A stretch of DNA of 64,000 nucleotides from Wallemia ichthyophaga EXF-994 (lineage: Eukaryota > Basidiomycota > Wallemiomycetes > Wallemiales > Wallemiaceae). The notes under the pieces were generated by a model that made no database searches, was not told where the DNA came from, and saw nothing but the letters and a program-made list of their open reading frames with translations. The position numbers and the translations under genes were made by a program. Positions 45,452 to 57,700 of the stretch are shown piece after piece; positions within the stretch are counted from its first letter, which is position 1, and each line of letters begins with the position of its first letter. Location: the NCBI RefSeq assembly GCF_000400465.1, contig NW_008806275.1, positions 1-64,000 of the forward strand, written 5' to 3'.

Positions 45452-47661
45452 ATGGTCAGGAAACACGTCAGCACTTCCACACTCAACAAATCTCAAAGCG
45501 ACACGGCTTTTCATTATCGCAGGCGCCGTAGCAGCACCTCCATCAACAAATTACGCACTCTATCCACTCTGCGAGCCATGGAGAGATGGGACGATCGCAG
45601 CGGCAACTGGGCGATGGGCGGTACAGACACGGGCGGCCGTTCCTCGTCTTCGGATAGCAGCCAGTCTTATGGTAGCCACAGTTCTGACGGCCGAGCAGCC
45701 GGCAGTGTAGCAACTCGCCCGCAAAAGAGCAGGAGATTGAACGAACACCCACCTACCACCAACAGCGTGCAGCATGCAGAGACGGTGTTGCTATCTGTGG
45801 CGATAACAATTGCTGGCTACAAGCTTATTTCGGAGTTTGGTGAGCATGGCGTTGTCCTCCCAGCAGCTGTCGTTGTAGCAGCTCTACTTTTGCTGTTGTT
45901 GCTCAATACGCGTCGGTGCGGACACGTCTACGGCACAGCTGCCAACGAGTACAGAGAGACGGCTGATCCGGGTCTTGCCGTGGCTCTCCTCCTCCTCCCC
46001 CTCATGGCGCTCAGCGCGCTTTACGCATCACTCTCGAGCAAGCGCGATGGACACACGGCAGCGTGGGCATCTGCGTATAGCTTCGTCGCTGATCCGCAGG
46101 ATGACCTCATCGTGTCGAGACGCTCCCTTGTCGGTCTCTCCCTCGCTATGTCTTGCACTGCTGCCGCGCATATTATCTGCACGAACCTGCAAATCACTCA
46201 GAGTGGTAGCGGTGGCAGGCGGTTCCTCACTTTCACCCTCTTTAGCACGCTCGTTGGTGTGGTTATTACGTTTGCTGTTGATACAGTCAGGTCGACGTCA
46301 CACTCACACGGTGCCTTCTTCGCCGATCTTGACAGCCTCGAGTGCTTTTCGGCTACCGTGTTCTTCCAGTTCACGCTGCTCGTTATCTTGCGTCTCGGTA
46401 AAAAAGGGTTTACTATAGGCGAGCTCGTCGTGAGCAGCGGGCTGGGCACGGGGCTATTTGTCGAGGTGCTTAATCTTACTAGATGGAAGGTGGGTTTGTA
46501 GCTTTTGGTGCACTCGCTCCTTCTCACGCCTTCTCAGATCGGCATTTTGCCCATACTCAAGACTTACAGACTACCTACACCTCTCGTCGTTCTACAGCTT
46601 GCTCTCATTCCGGGCTCCTTTCTTATCGGCTTCCTTCTCTCACCGCTGCTCGTGCTGAGTCGGAATATATCGCAGAAACCGCTGCATAGACTGCGCTGGC
46701 CCGAGCAGAAAGAAATGCACAGACGCATCCTCGCTTTCTCCTTCTACATCCTCTGTGCTGTGCTGGAGGTAAGTCTGGTAGGAATGTGGCTAGTGTGGGT
46801 GCTCAATTGGAAGAACCCATTCGAGCTAGTGAAGGAGATAATGTGGAACGACGGGAGATATGTCAGTCGACTGTGTCTGGTAGGGTACTGGATTGCGCTG
46901 GTTGCCGTCAGCCTGCTCGGCTGGGTCAAGCAGCTCAGTCTGGTGCGCAACCCCATCCAGTTTAAGCACATTCACACTCCGGATGCTAGAGTCGACAGCG
47001 GGGAGATGGTCAAGAGGCTTGTCTCTGCGGCGAACAAAACCGCGGCTGGTATGACACTCAATGGTCGCAGGAAATACTTTCATCTTCTTCTCGCTGCGAT
47101 TATCGTACCTGGCGTGGTGGTTGATGTGAGTATGGTGTGTCACATAGTATTAACAAAAACTCTAATACACAGCAGCCATTTATCACCCATCTCGCTGCGA
47201 GTATCGCATTTGGGATATTCATATTCATCGAATATATGCGATATTTCGCACTATACCCACTTTCAGCCAAGATACACGTCTTTATGAGTGAATTCATCGA
47301 CGAGAAAGACAGCGGCGCGGCTATTCTCAGTCACTTCTACTTGCTGACGGGATCGATGATGTGTCTGTGGATGGAAAATGGGCGTACGATGGATAATCTC
47401 AGCGGAGTATTAGTGCTCGGCGTGGGAGATGCGATGGCGAGTATTGTGGGGAAGAAATGGGGGCGACACCGTTGGACAGACGCGTCAAATAAGAGCATCG
47501 AAGGAACACTTGGATTTGCACTGAGCATGCTAGCCGTCACATCATTCAAGTCTTCTCAAGTAATACCGATACTGGTGACAGCACTGATGGAGGCGTACAG
47601 CGTACAGAATGATAACTTGATAATAGGATTTATATTCTACAGTACTTGTATATTATTTTAA
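45452..47661 (+). CDS. SEC59: Dolichol kinase
   Basis: ER-membrane CTP-dependent kinase making dolichyl phosphate for N-glycosylation. The first ATG in frame gives a Ser/Arg-rich soluble N-terminus of about 120 residues. Many membrane helices follow, for example VVLPAAVVVAALLLLLLL, LVVLQLALIPGSFLIGFLL and YWIALVAVSLLGW. The catalytic C-terminal part has NGRRKYFHLLLAAIIVPGVV, KDSGAAILSHFYLLTG and the CTP-binding signature GVGDAMASIVGKKWGRHRW followed by KSIEGTLGFALS. Two introns of about 46-50 nt (after TRWK and after GVVVD) connect three frames. Length is near that of other fungal Sec59 proteins plus the N-terminal extension. Confidence 0.88.
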
Positions 47662-47716
47662 AAAAAACCAGATTATCACTTGTGCACGTACTGCACTGTG
47701 AATACGAACGGCGAGG

Positions 47717-50700
47717 ATGTCAGCGACAACGGGAAGGAAGAAGTCAATAAACCAGCAAAATCAGCAGAATGGGCAGGAGAATGGGCAGATAGAGCAGCCA
47801 ACGATATCAAAATCGCAGATAAATCGATCACCGCTACAAACACAATCGGTATATCAGAGGTGCTTGCTGTTGAGGAGTAGATTATTGAGAGTAGAAGGAT
47901 TTAATGGATTTTTAGACAGCGTGCAGTCTACAAATTGCGTAAATTTACTCTGGGAATGCTTTAAATTAGGAAATTCACTGTGTCATCTCTTCAACCAGCT
48001 TGGGCTCGAGCAGCAGCTGGAAGTATCAGATAACTACGATATAAATAAACAATCAATTTGCAAGAAAGGCGTGGCTAGATTTATTATAAGCTGCAAATTA
48101 CTCGGTGATACTTCAACAGGATGGACGAGCGATGACCTCTTTACAGTCACAGATCTTTATAAACAAGATACAAGTGGTTTCATACGCGTATTACACACTG
48201 TGAACTTAGTGGTAAATGAAGTCGATAAACGTGGCAAGTTGATGGAAGTCACTCCAACTGAAACTGATGATGCACCGATACTCGAATCTACAAATCAATC
48301 TAGAGTTAAGATTACTCAAGAATTGATCGAATCTGAGAGGAAGTTCATTATGGATATGGAATTATTACAATCATTCTCAAATGAAATTAGAAATTCAAAC
48401 ATATTCTCACATGACACTCATCACTCTATCTTCACCAACCTCAATGCACTCGTTGACTTTCAAAGAAGAGTTCAAATTAGCCTTGAAGAAGCATTTGAAG
48501 TTGATCAGTCTGGCGGTATCGGTCTCTGGGGCAAAGCGTTTACCGATCATGTAAGCTCAGGCCTCAAAATTAGTAATTCTATTATTAAACCGACACAGGA
48601 ACAAGATTGGCTTGTCTATGCTCCATTCGTTATTAACTACAACCACGCTAACAATATCGTCCTCGAACAAGCTGATGCTATTCAGAATGGCACCCCTTCA
48701 GGTCTATCTCACTACGAAGTTCAGGCCTTGCTCATCAAGCCTACTCAGCGTGTCTGTAAATACCATATGTTCCTCGACGTGAGTTTTTCAATCGATGTCT
48801 TACTCACCAGCTCAAGTTATCTCAGGAAATAAGAAGGAAGACAGACGAGGAATCCGTCTCACACTCTGACCTTTCAAGTGGCTACAACGCTATGAAGAGA
48901 GTAACAGGTGAAATTAACGAGCTTCAAAGACAGAGGGAGAACATCGAAAAGTGTCAAGTTCTTATTGAAAGAGTTGAGGATTGGAAGGGTCACAATATAA
49001 GTTCTTTTGGTAACCTGCTAATTGAGGATATGTTCAATGTCAACAAAAACCACGTCGATAGAGAATATCACGTTTTCCTATTTGATAAGATTCTCCTCTG
49101 TTGTAAAGAGGTTCACGACAACAAGAGTCACAGTGGTAGTGATAGGGGCAAGGAGAGGAAATCTTCTAAATCAAACAGTTTGCTCAAGAGAAAAGATAGC
49201 ACTACCACTCAATTTGATCCCCTTCGTCGCAACATTCCCTTGCAGTTGAAGGGTAGAATCTATCTAAACAATGTCACCCACGTCATTCCATACTTTAGAG
49301 GTGAGTGTTGTTATTCATCTCTACAATTCTAATATGCCATCACTTCAGACATACAACCTGGCTCTCACAATTTGGAGGTTTGGTGGAAAGGCGATGATGA
49401 TTTGGAGTCATTCACTTTGAGATGTAGAACAAGTGAGCAAATGGAACTCTGGAAGGCTGCATTAGAGAAGCAATTGAACCAGGTTAACCTCAGAAGGCAA
49501 GCTATGGAGGAGGCTATCGCAAGAGGAGAGATAGCACCTTCAGCTAGAAAGCAATCGACTTCATCATCAAATTCGCATGGCTCACATCCCTACTCTGCTT
49601 CCTCGAGGAGACCATCCGGTCAGCAAACCTCTCAATGGCCGCAAACTCCTGTTGTTGACACTGGCCTAATCTCACCAATGAGCGCTGTCAGTTTGGAGGA
49701 TAAAATACCATCTCCAGTGTATCCAACCAGCGCCAGGCAACAGAGGGCTAAGACTGAGGACTCTAATGCGCACTCATTCCAGCAATGGAAGCAACAGCAA
49801 CAATTTCCACCAAGGTCTGTATCTCAGCAGGGATTGAATATATCACCAGGAGCTGAACGTGCACTCAGGAGCCAGTCGTCAAAGTCAGCTTTGCGACAGA
49901 CACCCGCTGGAGCACCGCCAGTGCCATCAGTTAGTGCTGCGATGGCGAAGGCAGGCAGCATGACATCGACTAGTCAACCAGCCCAGCTCAGTCCAACATC
50001 TACATCTACATCTACAAATACAAGAAACAGATCACTATCGTCACCGCATACGTACGAGAAGAAGAATCCGTTCGATGAGCAGGCTGAGGCGAAGCGGCCA
50101 CCGCCTTTGCCACGCAATCCACTAAGCTCTCAGTCTATGCACAGCGTCTCGTCTAATAGCTCGTTTGTCGGTTTGACGAACGCTCATCAACAGCAGCTGA
50201 TGGCTAGGCAGCAGCAGCAGCAGCAGCAGCCGATGCAGACTCAGACGCAGACGCAGAAGCAGATGCAAAACGAAGACGACCTTGTGGATGACAGCAAAGT
50301 TAGCTTAGGGGCTGGTAGCTATTCTGAAGCACCAACACAAAGATCTTGGGTATCTAAGAGATTCTCGGAGAGTTCAACCATGACCAATAGCTCACAGGAG
50401 TCTCTACCTAGTAAGAAAAAGGTGGCACCGATATCGACCTCTACCAACTCAACACCTTCCTCTGTGGCTAGCTCACCAAACAATAACAACCCACCCACGC
50501 CAACCAACTTCTCGAATAGTGGTTTCTTGGGAGATAAAATGAAGGTCAAAGTTAGATATAATGAGGATCTTTTCGTTCTCAATCTCCCGCCTTCAATTGA
50601 TCACTCCTCGCTAGTTACACAGATCGCTAGAAAGGTTAGGTTGTGCACTGGTGGTGTCAGATCACACCTTCCATACACTGAGAATCTCTTGGGCGGAAAT

Positions 50701-50850
50701 GATACAGATGAAAGTGTAATCAATTTTAAACTCAAGTGGATCGATGAAGAGGGTGACCAAATTCTCGTTCTTGGTGATGAAGACGTCGGGATGGCGATGG
50801 ATTGGGCTAGAAATCAAGGTGGGGGAGCAGTTGAACTAATAGTTACATAA
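47717..50850 (+). CDS. CDC24: Rho/Cdc42 guanine nucleotide exchange factor Cdc24
   Basis: Polarity GEF that activates Cdc42 in budding, hyphal growth and mating. Domains in order: a Cdc24 calponin-homology-like region (CVNLLWECFKLGNSLCHLFNQL), the DH domain (VKITQELIESERKFIMDMELL through QALLIKPTQRVCKYHMFL), a PH domain (HVFLFDKILLCCKEV, then WWKGDDDLESFTLRC), a long Ser/Pro/Gln-rich linker with a short polyglutamine run, and a C-terminal PB1 domain (KMKVKVRYNEDLFVL to VELIVT). The intron after MFLD has two possible NAG acceptors (32 or 38 nt), so two residues there are uncertain. The PB1 domain would bind the scaffold Bem1. Confidence 0.93.
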
Positions 50851-51152
50851 ATTAGCAACAAAATACAATTGAAGGTTAAGTAAATAAATCGATTCTTGGA
50901 TTTTATTTGCCGATTTCACTCTTACACTTGGTACTTCAAAGACACTCACTCATATCTGGTTTCTTCATTCAATCACGTCTCTCACTTATCTTTCACTTAT
51001 ATGACCGCATATCGTTCCAATTTTACTCGTATCCCTCGTTTAAACAACTTTTCACTCCAATCGAATAACACCAGTTATCATTATTGTTGTACTTAAAAGA
51101 TTTATCTTTATACTTTGATTTTTATACACTTGTGGACATTTGCACAATAATT
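50851..51152. other. Convergent 3' intergenic region
   Basis: 302 bp between the stop codons of CDC24 and GRS1. It is AT-rich, contains pyrimidine-rich stretches and AATAAA-like motifs usable as polyadenylation signals, and shows no convincing coding sequence or RNA gene. Confidence 0.5.
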
Positions 51153-53146
51153 TTAGTCGGCATCCTGAACACCTGAATATGCAGGCAAATCAACCTGAGG
51201 CCATTCAATTTCACCTTTACTGAGTTTAACGATGGCGTCTACGACTTGCTCAACAGTACCGATTTTTTGCTCGGTTGTGTCACGCTCACGCAGGGTGATA
51301 GTGTTCTTCTTGACTGTTGCAAAGTCTACCGTGATACCGTATGGTGTACCGAGCTCATCGTTTCTAGCGTATCTCTTACCAATAGTTGCAGACGAGTCGT
51401 CGACTCTTGAAGCAACGCCGTTCTTGCGAAGTCTTAAAGAAATGTCTTTAATTATTGGCTCAAATTCTTTCGAGTTGGAGATTGGTACGACGAGAGCCTT
51501 GATTGGGGCGACTAATGGTGGGAATCCGAGTACCTGCGGTATGTTAGGCGGCGGTTTTTTGAAATACACACACTCACTGTTCTGCCTTCATCTTGCTCAC
51601 GTGCGTAGAAAGAGTGCTCGAGTAAGGCGTAAAGTATTCTACCAATACCGAAGGATGGCTCGATAACATTTGGCGTAAATTCACGCTTAGTTTCCTTGAA
51701 AGTCTTCTTTTCGATGGTGAGTAACTCTGGTGTCAAATCGTATTTGTTTCCATCAGCAGCTTGGATGTCAGATTTTCCTTGAGAATCAAAGTCCTTCTTG
51801 ATACATTCCAAACGTGGTTGATCGAGTGCAAAGATGGTACTCTCAACTATCTTTTGATTGGCTCTGAAAGTTGGACCAAATTTCTTCTTGTTGATCTCTG
51901 GTGCCCACTTTTCTTCTATCTTAATTTCTGGGAGTGGCTCACGCACAACTAATGGCTGGCCGGTACGTACGGCGTGCACTGTCAAGTCGTATGCTGATCT
52001 GTCGGCGCAACCAACACACTCAATCCATCCGTAACTAGTGTGAATTTCTGCATCCCAACAGTCTGATGCGTAGTGAGCCATCTCGTTGGACATGTGTTGT
52101 CTGAATCTCAGTCTGTCCTTGTTAATACCGATCTTTTCTAAGAAGAGGTTGATTCTGGCTACGAAGTAACCAAGTGTCTCATTGTCAATGATACCCTTCT
52201 TTACAGCTTCACCGACTGTAATCTTGGTCAAATCAGTCTTACCCTCGACTTGGACCTCATTTGGGAGAATTTGCAGTTGAACGTTCTCAACTTCGTTGAA
52301 TCTTGGGTGATTCTTTTTCAGAGGATCGACGTAGTGTTCAATTTCAGCCATCAAAAACTCTCTCACTCTGAGCAAACCCTGCTTTGGTGAAATTTCGTTA
52401 CGGAATGATTTACCAATTTGAGCAGATGCGAATGGAACTCTGCCATTGTTAAATTCCAACAACCTTCCAAAGTTTACAAAGTGACCTTGAGCAGTTTCTG
52501 GACGTAAGTAGCCCTTAACTTGACCAGTTGGACCGATAGAAGATTCGAACATCAAGTTGAATTCCACAGGCTTTGTTAAGTCATTTTGAGATTCAGGGGA
52601 TTTGATTGAATGTTTTTCAATTAAATCTGCTAATTCTTCACCATCGAAGTTATCAATTTGAGCGAGAATTGTCTCATATTGTTGTACAACAGCGTCATCT
52701 AGTTTGACAGCTGAAGATTTTACCTTTTTCTTCTTCTTTTTCTCATCCTCCTTTGGTTGTTCTATTTGTTGCTCACCACGAGCTTCTTTGTCACCTTTAA
52801 GACGAGCTTCAAGGACAGCTTCAACGAGGTGATCAGCTCTAAAGATATCACCAGTCTTTGTATCTCTACACATCCAATCTGTGAATTTATCGACGTGTCC
52901 AGAAGTCTTTAAAACTTCACCCAAAGTAACAGCCGTTGTATCAACTTCGAGCATTTCTTCTTCAATGATGAAATGTTTACGCCAGGCATCGAGTATGTTG
53001 GCTTGAAGTGCAGATCCAGGTGGACCGTAGTCGTATAGACCTGCGCAACCACCATAAATTTCAAAAGCAGGAGCGAAGAAGAATCTCCTTAAGCAAACAG
53101 CTTCTAATTTCGATTTATCAAAAGAGTGAGCTAGGCGATTAGACAT
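51153..53146 (-). CDS. GRS1: Glycyl-tRNA synthetase
   Basis: Class II synthetase charging tRNA-Gly. Two exons join DEGRT to VLGFPPLVAPIKALVVPI. Class II motifs are visible: motif 1 region FFFAPAFEIYGGCAGLYDYGPPG, motif 2 FRNEISPKQGLLRVREFLMAEIEHYVDP and motif 3 FTPNVIEPSFGIGRILYALLEH. The C-terminal anticodon-binding domain has GVASRVDDSSATIGKRYARNDELGTPYGITVD. A lysine-rich insertion (KKKKKKVKSS) sits in the middle. The start used is the ATG at 53146. Two in-frame upstream ATGs exist, and the one at 53200 would add a basic MRLTLKLLTKESTNRIS leader, so one gene may supply both cytosol and mitochondria. Confidence 0.95.
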
Positions 53147-53371
53147 GAGTGAAATTCTATTGGTTGATTCCTTTGTGAGTAATTTCAAGGTGAGTCGCAT
53201 ACACCCACTCAAGATCGATGTATACCACCAAGAAATCAATAGCAATTACTAGTAATTTAAAATTTGTGCTATTAAATTTCTAAGCCACACTATTAAAATT
53301 CATTTCAATTTATAAATTCGAGTCATTATCCGTACATTTGAGTCATTTTGGTCTTCTCGAGCATTACGATC

Positions 53372-54511
53372 ATGTCTTTTATAGCTAGAAATGCGTTAAA
53401 GGCTAAAACTGCTAAACCAGCCCAGTTTTGTAGCATCTTACGCAGCTACTCACAACAACCACCAACAAACGACCCAGATTCAACGTCTGCGTATGAGTAC
53501 AAGTTACAGCACTCACCTAGGTCACCACCACCTTTGCCTGCTCAAGAACCACCAAGAAGATGGTCCGCAGAGGAATCTGTTAAGAATATTCTGTGCGTTG
53601 CTTATTATCACCCTGATCAAGTCAATTTAACTTGATTTCAGTTACAACACTCCTCCGCCTTCAACACAGCCATTCAAGAGACACATTCTCAATGCTCTCG
53701 TACAGAATGAACCAGGTGTCCTCAGTCGCGTTTCAGGTATTCTCGCTGCAAGAGGTTTCAACATTGATTCTTTAGTCGTTTGTCGCACTGAAGTTCGCGA
53801 TCTCAGTCGAATGTGTATCTGTATTAGAGGTCAAGATGCTGTTGTTGAACAAGCAAGAAGACAACTTGAAGATTTGGTGAGTTTTTTTAACTGTTTGATG
53901 GCTTTCTTACGATTTATTCTCACATATATAAAAAGGTACCTGTATGGGCTGTACTTGACTACACCAACACCAGCGTAATCGAGCGTGAACTTCTTTTAGT
54001 CAAAGTTTCATTACTCGGTCCAGAGTACTTTAATGAACATTTCAAACCATCTGCATCAGATCCTTCCTTCTCTTTAGAATCAGCAAGAACTTACGATGAA
54101 GCACTCACCCAGTTCTCACAAAACCAAAGACATTCTCAAGTTCAAGAAGATTTGACTAAAATGTCTTTGTCAGAGGCTTTAAGGACTAAACACGCTCATC
54201 TATCGGCATTAAAGAACCTCGCTGATCAGTTCTGTGGCCGCTTAGTCGATGTTAGCTCTGATAGCGTCATCGTTGAGGTTACCGGTAAGAGTACGAGATT
54301 GGATGCATTCCTTGGATTAGTAAGAGCATTTGGTGTTCTCGAAGCGTCTAGAACTGGTAGGGTTTGAAATTTAATGGTTTTATTGAGTTAATTACTTCAA
54401 TCAGGTATGATGGTTATGCCTAGAACACCCCTTCCAGCCAGCTGGGCGGAAGAGAGCGACGTCGCCGCTGAAGCTGATGAAATTGACACTTCTCTCTTAC
54501 CACCAGGTTGA
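53372..54511 (+). CDS. ILV6: Acetolactate synthase regulatory (small) subunit
   Basis: Mitochondrial regulatory subunit that stimulates acetolactate synthase and gives valine feedback in branched-chain amino acid synthesis. The presequence (MSFIARNALKAKTAKPAQF) is followed by a Pro-rich linker. The ACT domain reads HILNALVQNEPGVLSRVSGILAARGFNIDSLVV, then TEVRDLSRMCICIRGQD. The second domain has ELLLVKVSLLGPEYFNEH, LADQFCGRLVDVSSDSVIVEVTGK and RLDAFLGLVRAFGVLEASRTG. Three introns. The product ends SLLPPG. Confidence 0.93.
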
Positions 54512-54761
54512 TTAGCTGTTTTTATAAATTTAAATTACATTTTTGGGTATTGCGAATGCGGACAAATGACGTCGATTCGTTGATGTTTTTAATGATTTTG
54601 TTTGCTGGTTTGAGGTGTGTATACTTTGTGCTTGAGAATAAACGGCTCATTCTATCATCTAATTTACCCCACTTGTGTTTTCGTCAATTACATCAGTGCC
54701 ATCCTCCCTACCTCTTTGTACATAACCACCACGGCGTAGATAAAATTATATAATTTAAGAG

Positions 54762-57700
54762 ATGGGTACTAGTGACGGAGATTTCAGCAATCTCTCTCAT
54801 TCAGACCATCAATCTCGCGTCTTCAAGCCTTCGAAATCTAGCAGCAATGCGAATACCAATAATAAGCGTGCGTGTGTTTTAAGATAATTACGCACACCTC
54901 ACTAAAACAGCATCAGCCTATTTGCCACACTTATTCACTGGCACCACTAATAATCCTGACGATGAGCACGCGCTTAACGCTGATGACTACGATTGGGCAA
55001 TGTTCATCTCAGCTTATGCAGCCGGTAGATGGGATCCCTTCGAAATTCCCAGACCTCCTCTCAAATCTGCTTCTTCACTATCTGTTGATAGCCGCAGAAC
55101 TTACTCAGCTCATCGAGCTTTAGATAAAATTGATAGACTTAGCACCACAAGGAGAAGGTCGTCTATAAATGAAGCTGACATTCCTACAACTCCTTCTAAT
55201 TTATTAGATTCTCATTCTCCCTCTCATGCAGCCCCCAAATCTGGTCAAATTACTCACTCTGCTCCAATGTCCCAAGCAAATTCTAATGCTGAAAATGCTA
55301 ATGACCACGCTAATGGCTTGGATGCTCCCATTTATCCTTTGAATTTGACCTCTCCTCGTCAAAATTCAGCTTATGGTGCTGATTTGGCCGTACAAGTTGC
55401 AACTCACTCTCTCGTACAACATTCTGACGAAAAGGCAAAGAATCAGTTCAAAGGAATTCATAAAGAGGATGAAAGACCGTCTAGTGCCCCAAATGGCACT
55501 CAAAAACCTCCCCTCTCTTCTCAGGATACCAGCCAGGGCTACTTTGATTATGTATCGCCAAAAAATCAAGAACAACCAGCTCCTATAGCACCAATTAAAC
55601 CACCTGAGCGTCATTACTCTTTTGAATCCAGTGTGTCAACGGACACTTCCACACCAACCAATACTCGGCCTCAATTGCTCAACAGAGAGGACAGTGATCG
55701 AACAGTGATGAACGATGCAGGGCTTTCTCAGAATCCCGACTTTGATATAGACAGGCTAACCCAGGCCTTTGACAATCAGGCTATAGGCTCCACCTCACCC
55801 TCAGCAGCGTCCGCAAAAGCACTACCAGTTGAAATGAGTTCAATAAAAGACTCTATACCTTCAAGGCTGAGTTCAGATCGCATACAGCAATTAGCTGAGC
55901 AGCAATTCGATGAACTCACCTATTTGGTGCCTCCACTTCCCTTGAACGAAGACGCCAGAAGGAAGGAGTTGTTTAAATTTGACTTATTGAGAGGCACTCC
56001 AGATCTTTCTTTGGACAGGATACTTCATTTAGTAAAGCTGGTTTTTCAGACCAAGTGCGTCGTAATTAGTTTGGTGAATGGAGACACTGTGTTACTCAAA
56101 GCACACACTGGATATGAAGAAATGTTTGAGACGGATGTTAGAACTCAAGAGCCAAGAAATACTGCAATGAGTTCACATGCTATCTTGCAACAAAATGATG
56201 AACCTCTTGTCAGCTTAGATTTGACTAAAGACTGGAGATTTTCTAAAAATCCATCCTTCTCTCCCAAAGCAAAGTTTTACGCAGCTGCTCCGATTAGAAC
56301 ATACAATGGTTACAACATTGGTGCACTAGCCTTAATCGATTCTCAACCAAGAACTGAGTTCACACCGAGACAGAGGCACACTCTGAAGGAGTTTGCAGCC
56401 ATTGTTCTGCGTGAAATGGAGCTATGGAGGGATAAATGCCAGATGAGAACTAGAGACTTGATCCAAAGTTCGATGGAACAATTCAACAGAGATATCTTAG
56501 AAATGAATTCTGCCGGTAATGCTAAATCAAGAAACGTCAGTGATATGCAAAAGGTATATGATAAGGCTGCAAAATTAATCAAAGATACTCTTGGTGTTGA
56601 AGGTGCTCTGGTTTTGGATATTTCTCAGTTCGAGGTCGCAGAGAATCTAGGTGATGATAATGAGCTTTATATGCCGGTGTGTGTTTTATCAACGCTTCGA
56701 CTCTTTACTAATAACATTCAGGATCCCGTCACTAAGTCTTCTCAAAGAGAAACACCCTCACGGACGACGTCGTCAACTAATATCAACATGATGGATAGGC
56801 GAAGCAAATCTCATACGCAGCGGCCACCGCTAAACAAAACCAACACTAGTGATACTTACGCACGCTCTATTCCAATCCTGGCTGCTTCAGAGGATGGTCC
56901 TAAACCTCTTACTCGATTCCATCCAGTCAGTGAGGAGAACGCTGAAAAGCTGGCATGGTTTTTGAAACGTAACCCCGATGGTTACATTTTCGATTACGGG
57001 TTGATTCCGGGAGTTTTCAGGCAGTTTGTCGGTGTCAAAGAGAAGTACGGTATGGCGATAGTACCAATCTTCAACCTCTCGAATGATAAGGATGGTCCAT
57101 TTGCACTACTTGTTGCTTACACTGGCGATCGCAAGCTTCTTCTTGAGGGTTATGAAATACAGTTTTTACGCGCGATGGGTGTCATCATATTATCTGCTGT
57201 TCTCAAGGAGAGAATATTACTGGCAGACAAAGCAAAGCAGAACTTTATCAGCAACATCTCGCATGAATTGAGAACACCGCTGCATGGTATCCTCGCAGCT
57301 GCGGAGTTGCTTCAAGATACAGAGTTGGATGAGGTGCAAGTGGAATTTTTGGACACTGTCAAAGCATGCGGCAGGTCTTTAAGTGAAACCTTGAATCATG
57401 TTCTTGACTTTACAAAGCTTTCTGGATCGAATACGAGCGCAGGTGTTGAAAGGGGCATTAGACTTTCTAAAGTCAATCTCAAGAGTCTGGTAGAAGAGGC
57501 TGTGGAGAGTACGATTATCGGATACAGGGGTAAATTTGCTGCGTCGAATGAAGGTCTTGGTGATATCTACGCTCCTCCATCTAGTTCTTCATCCTCACCT
57601 TCGCTCACTTCCCAAAAAGTCGATCAAATAACAAAAGCCATTCCGGTGGAAATACTCGTCGATGTCCAGTTCAGATCAAATTGGTTTTGCAAATGCGAGA

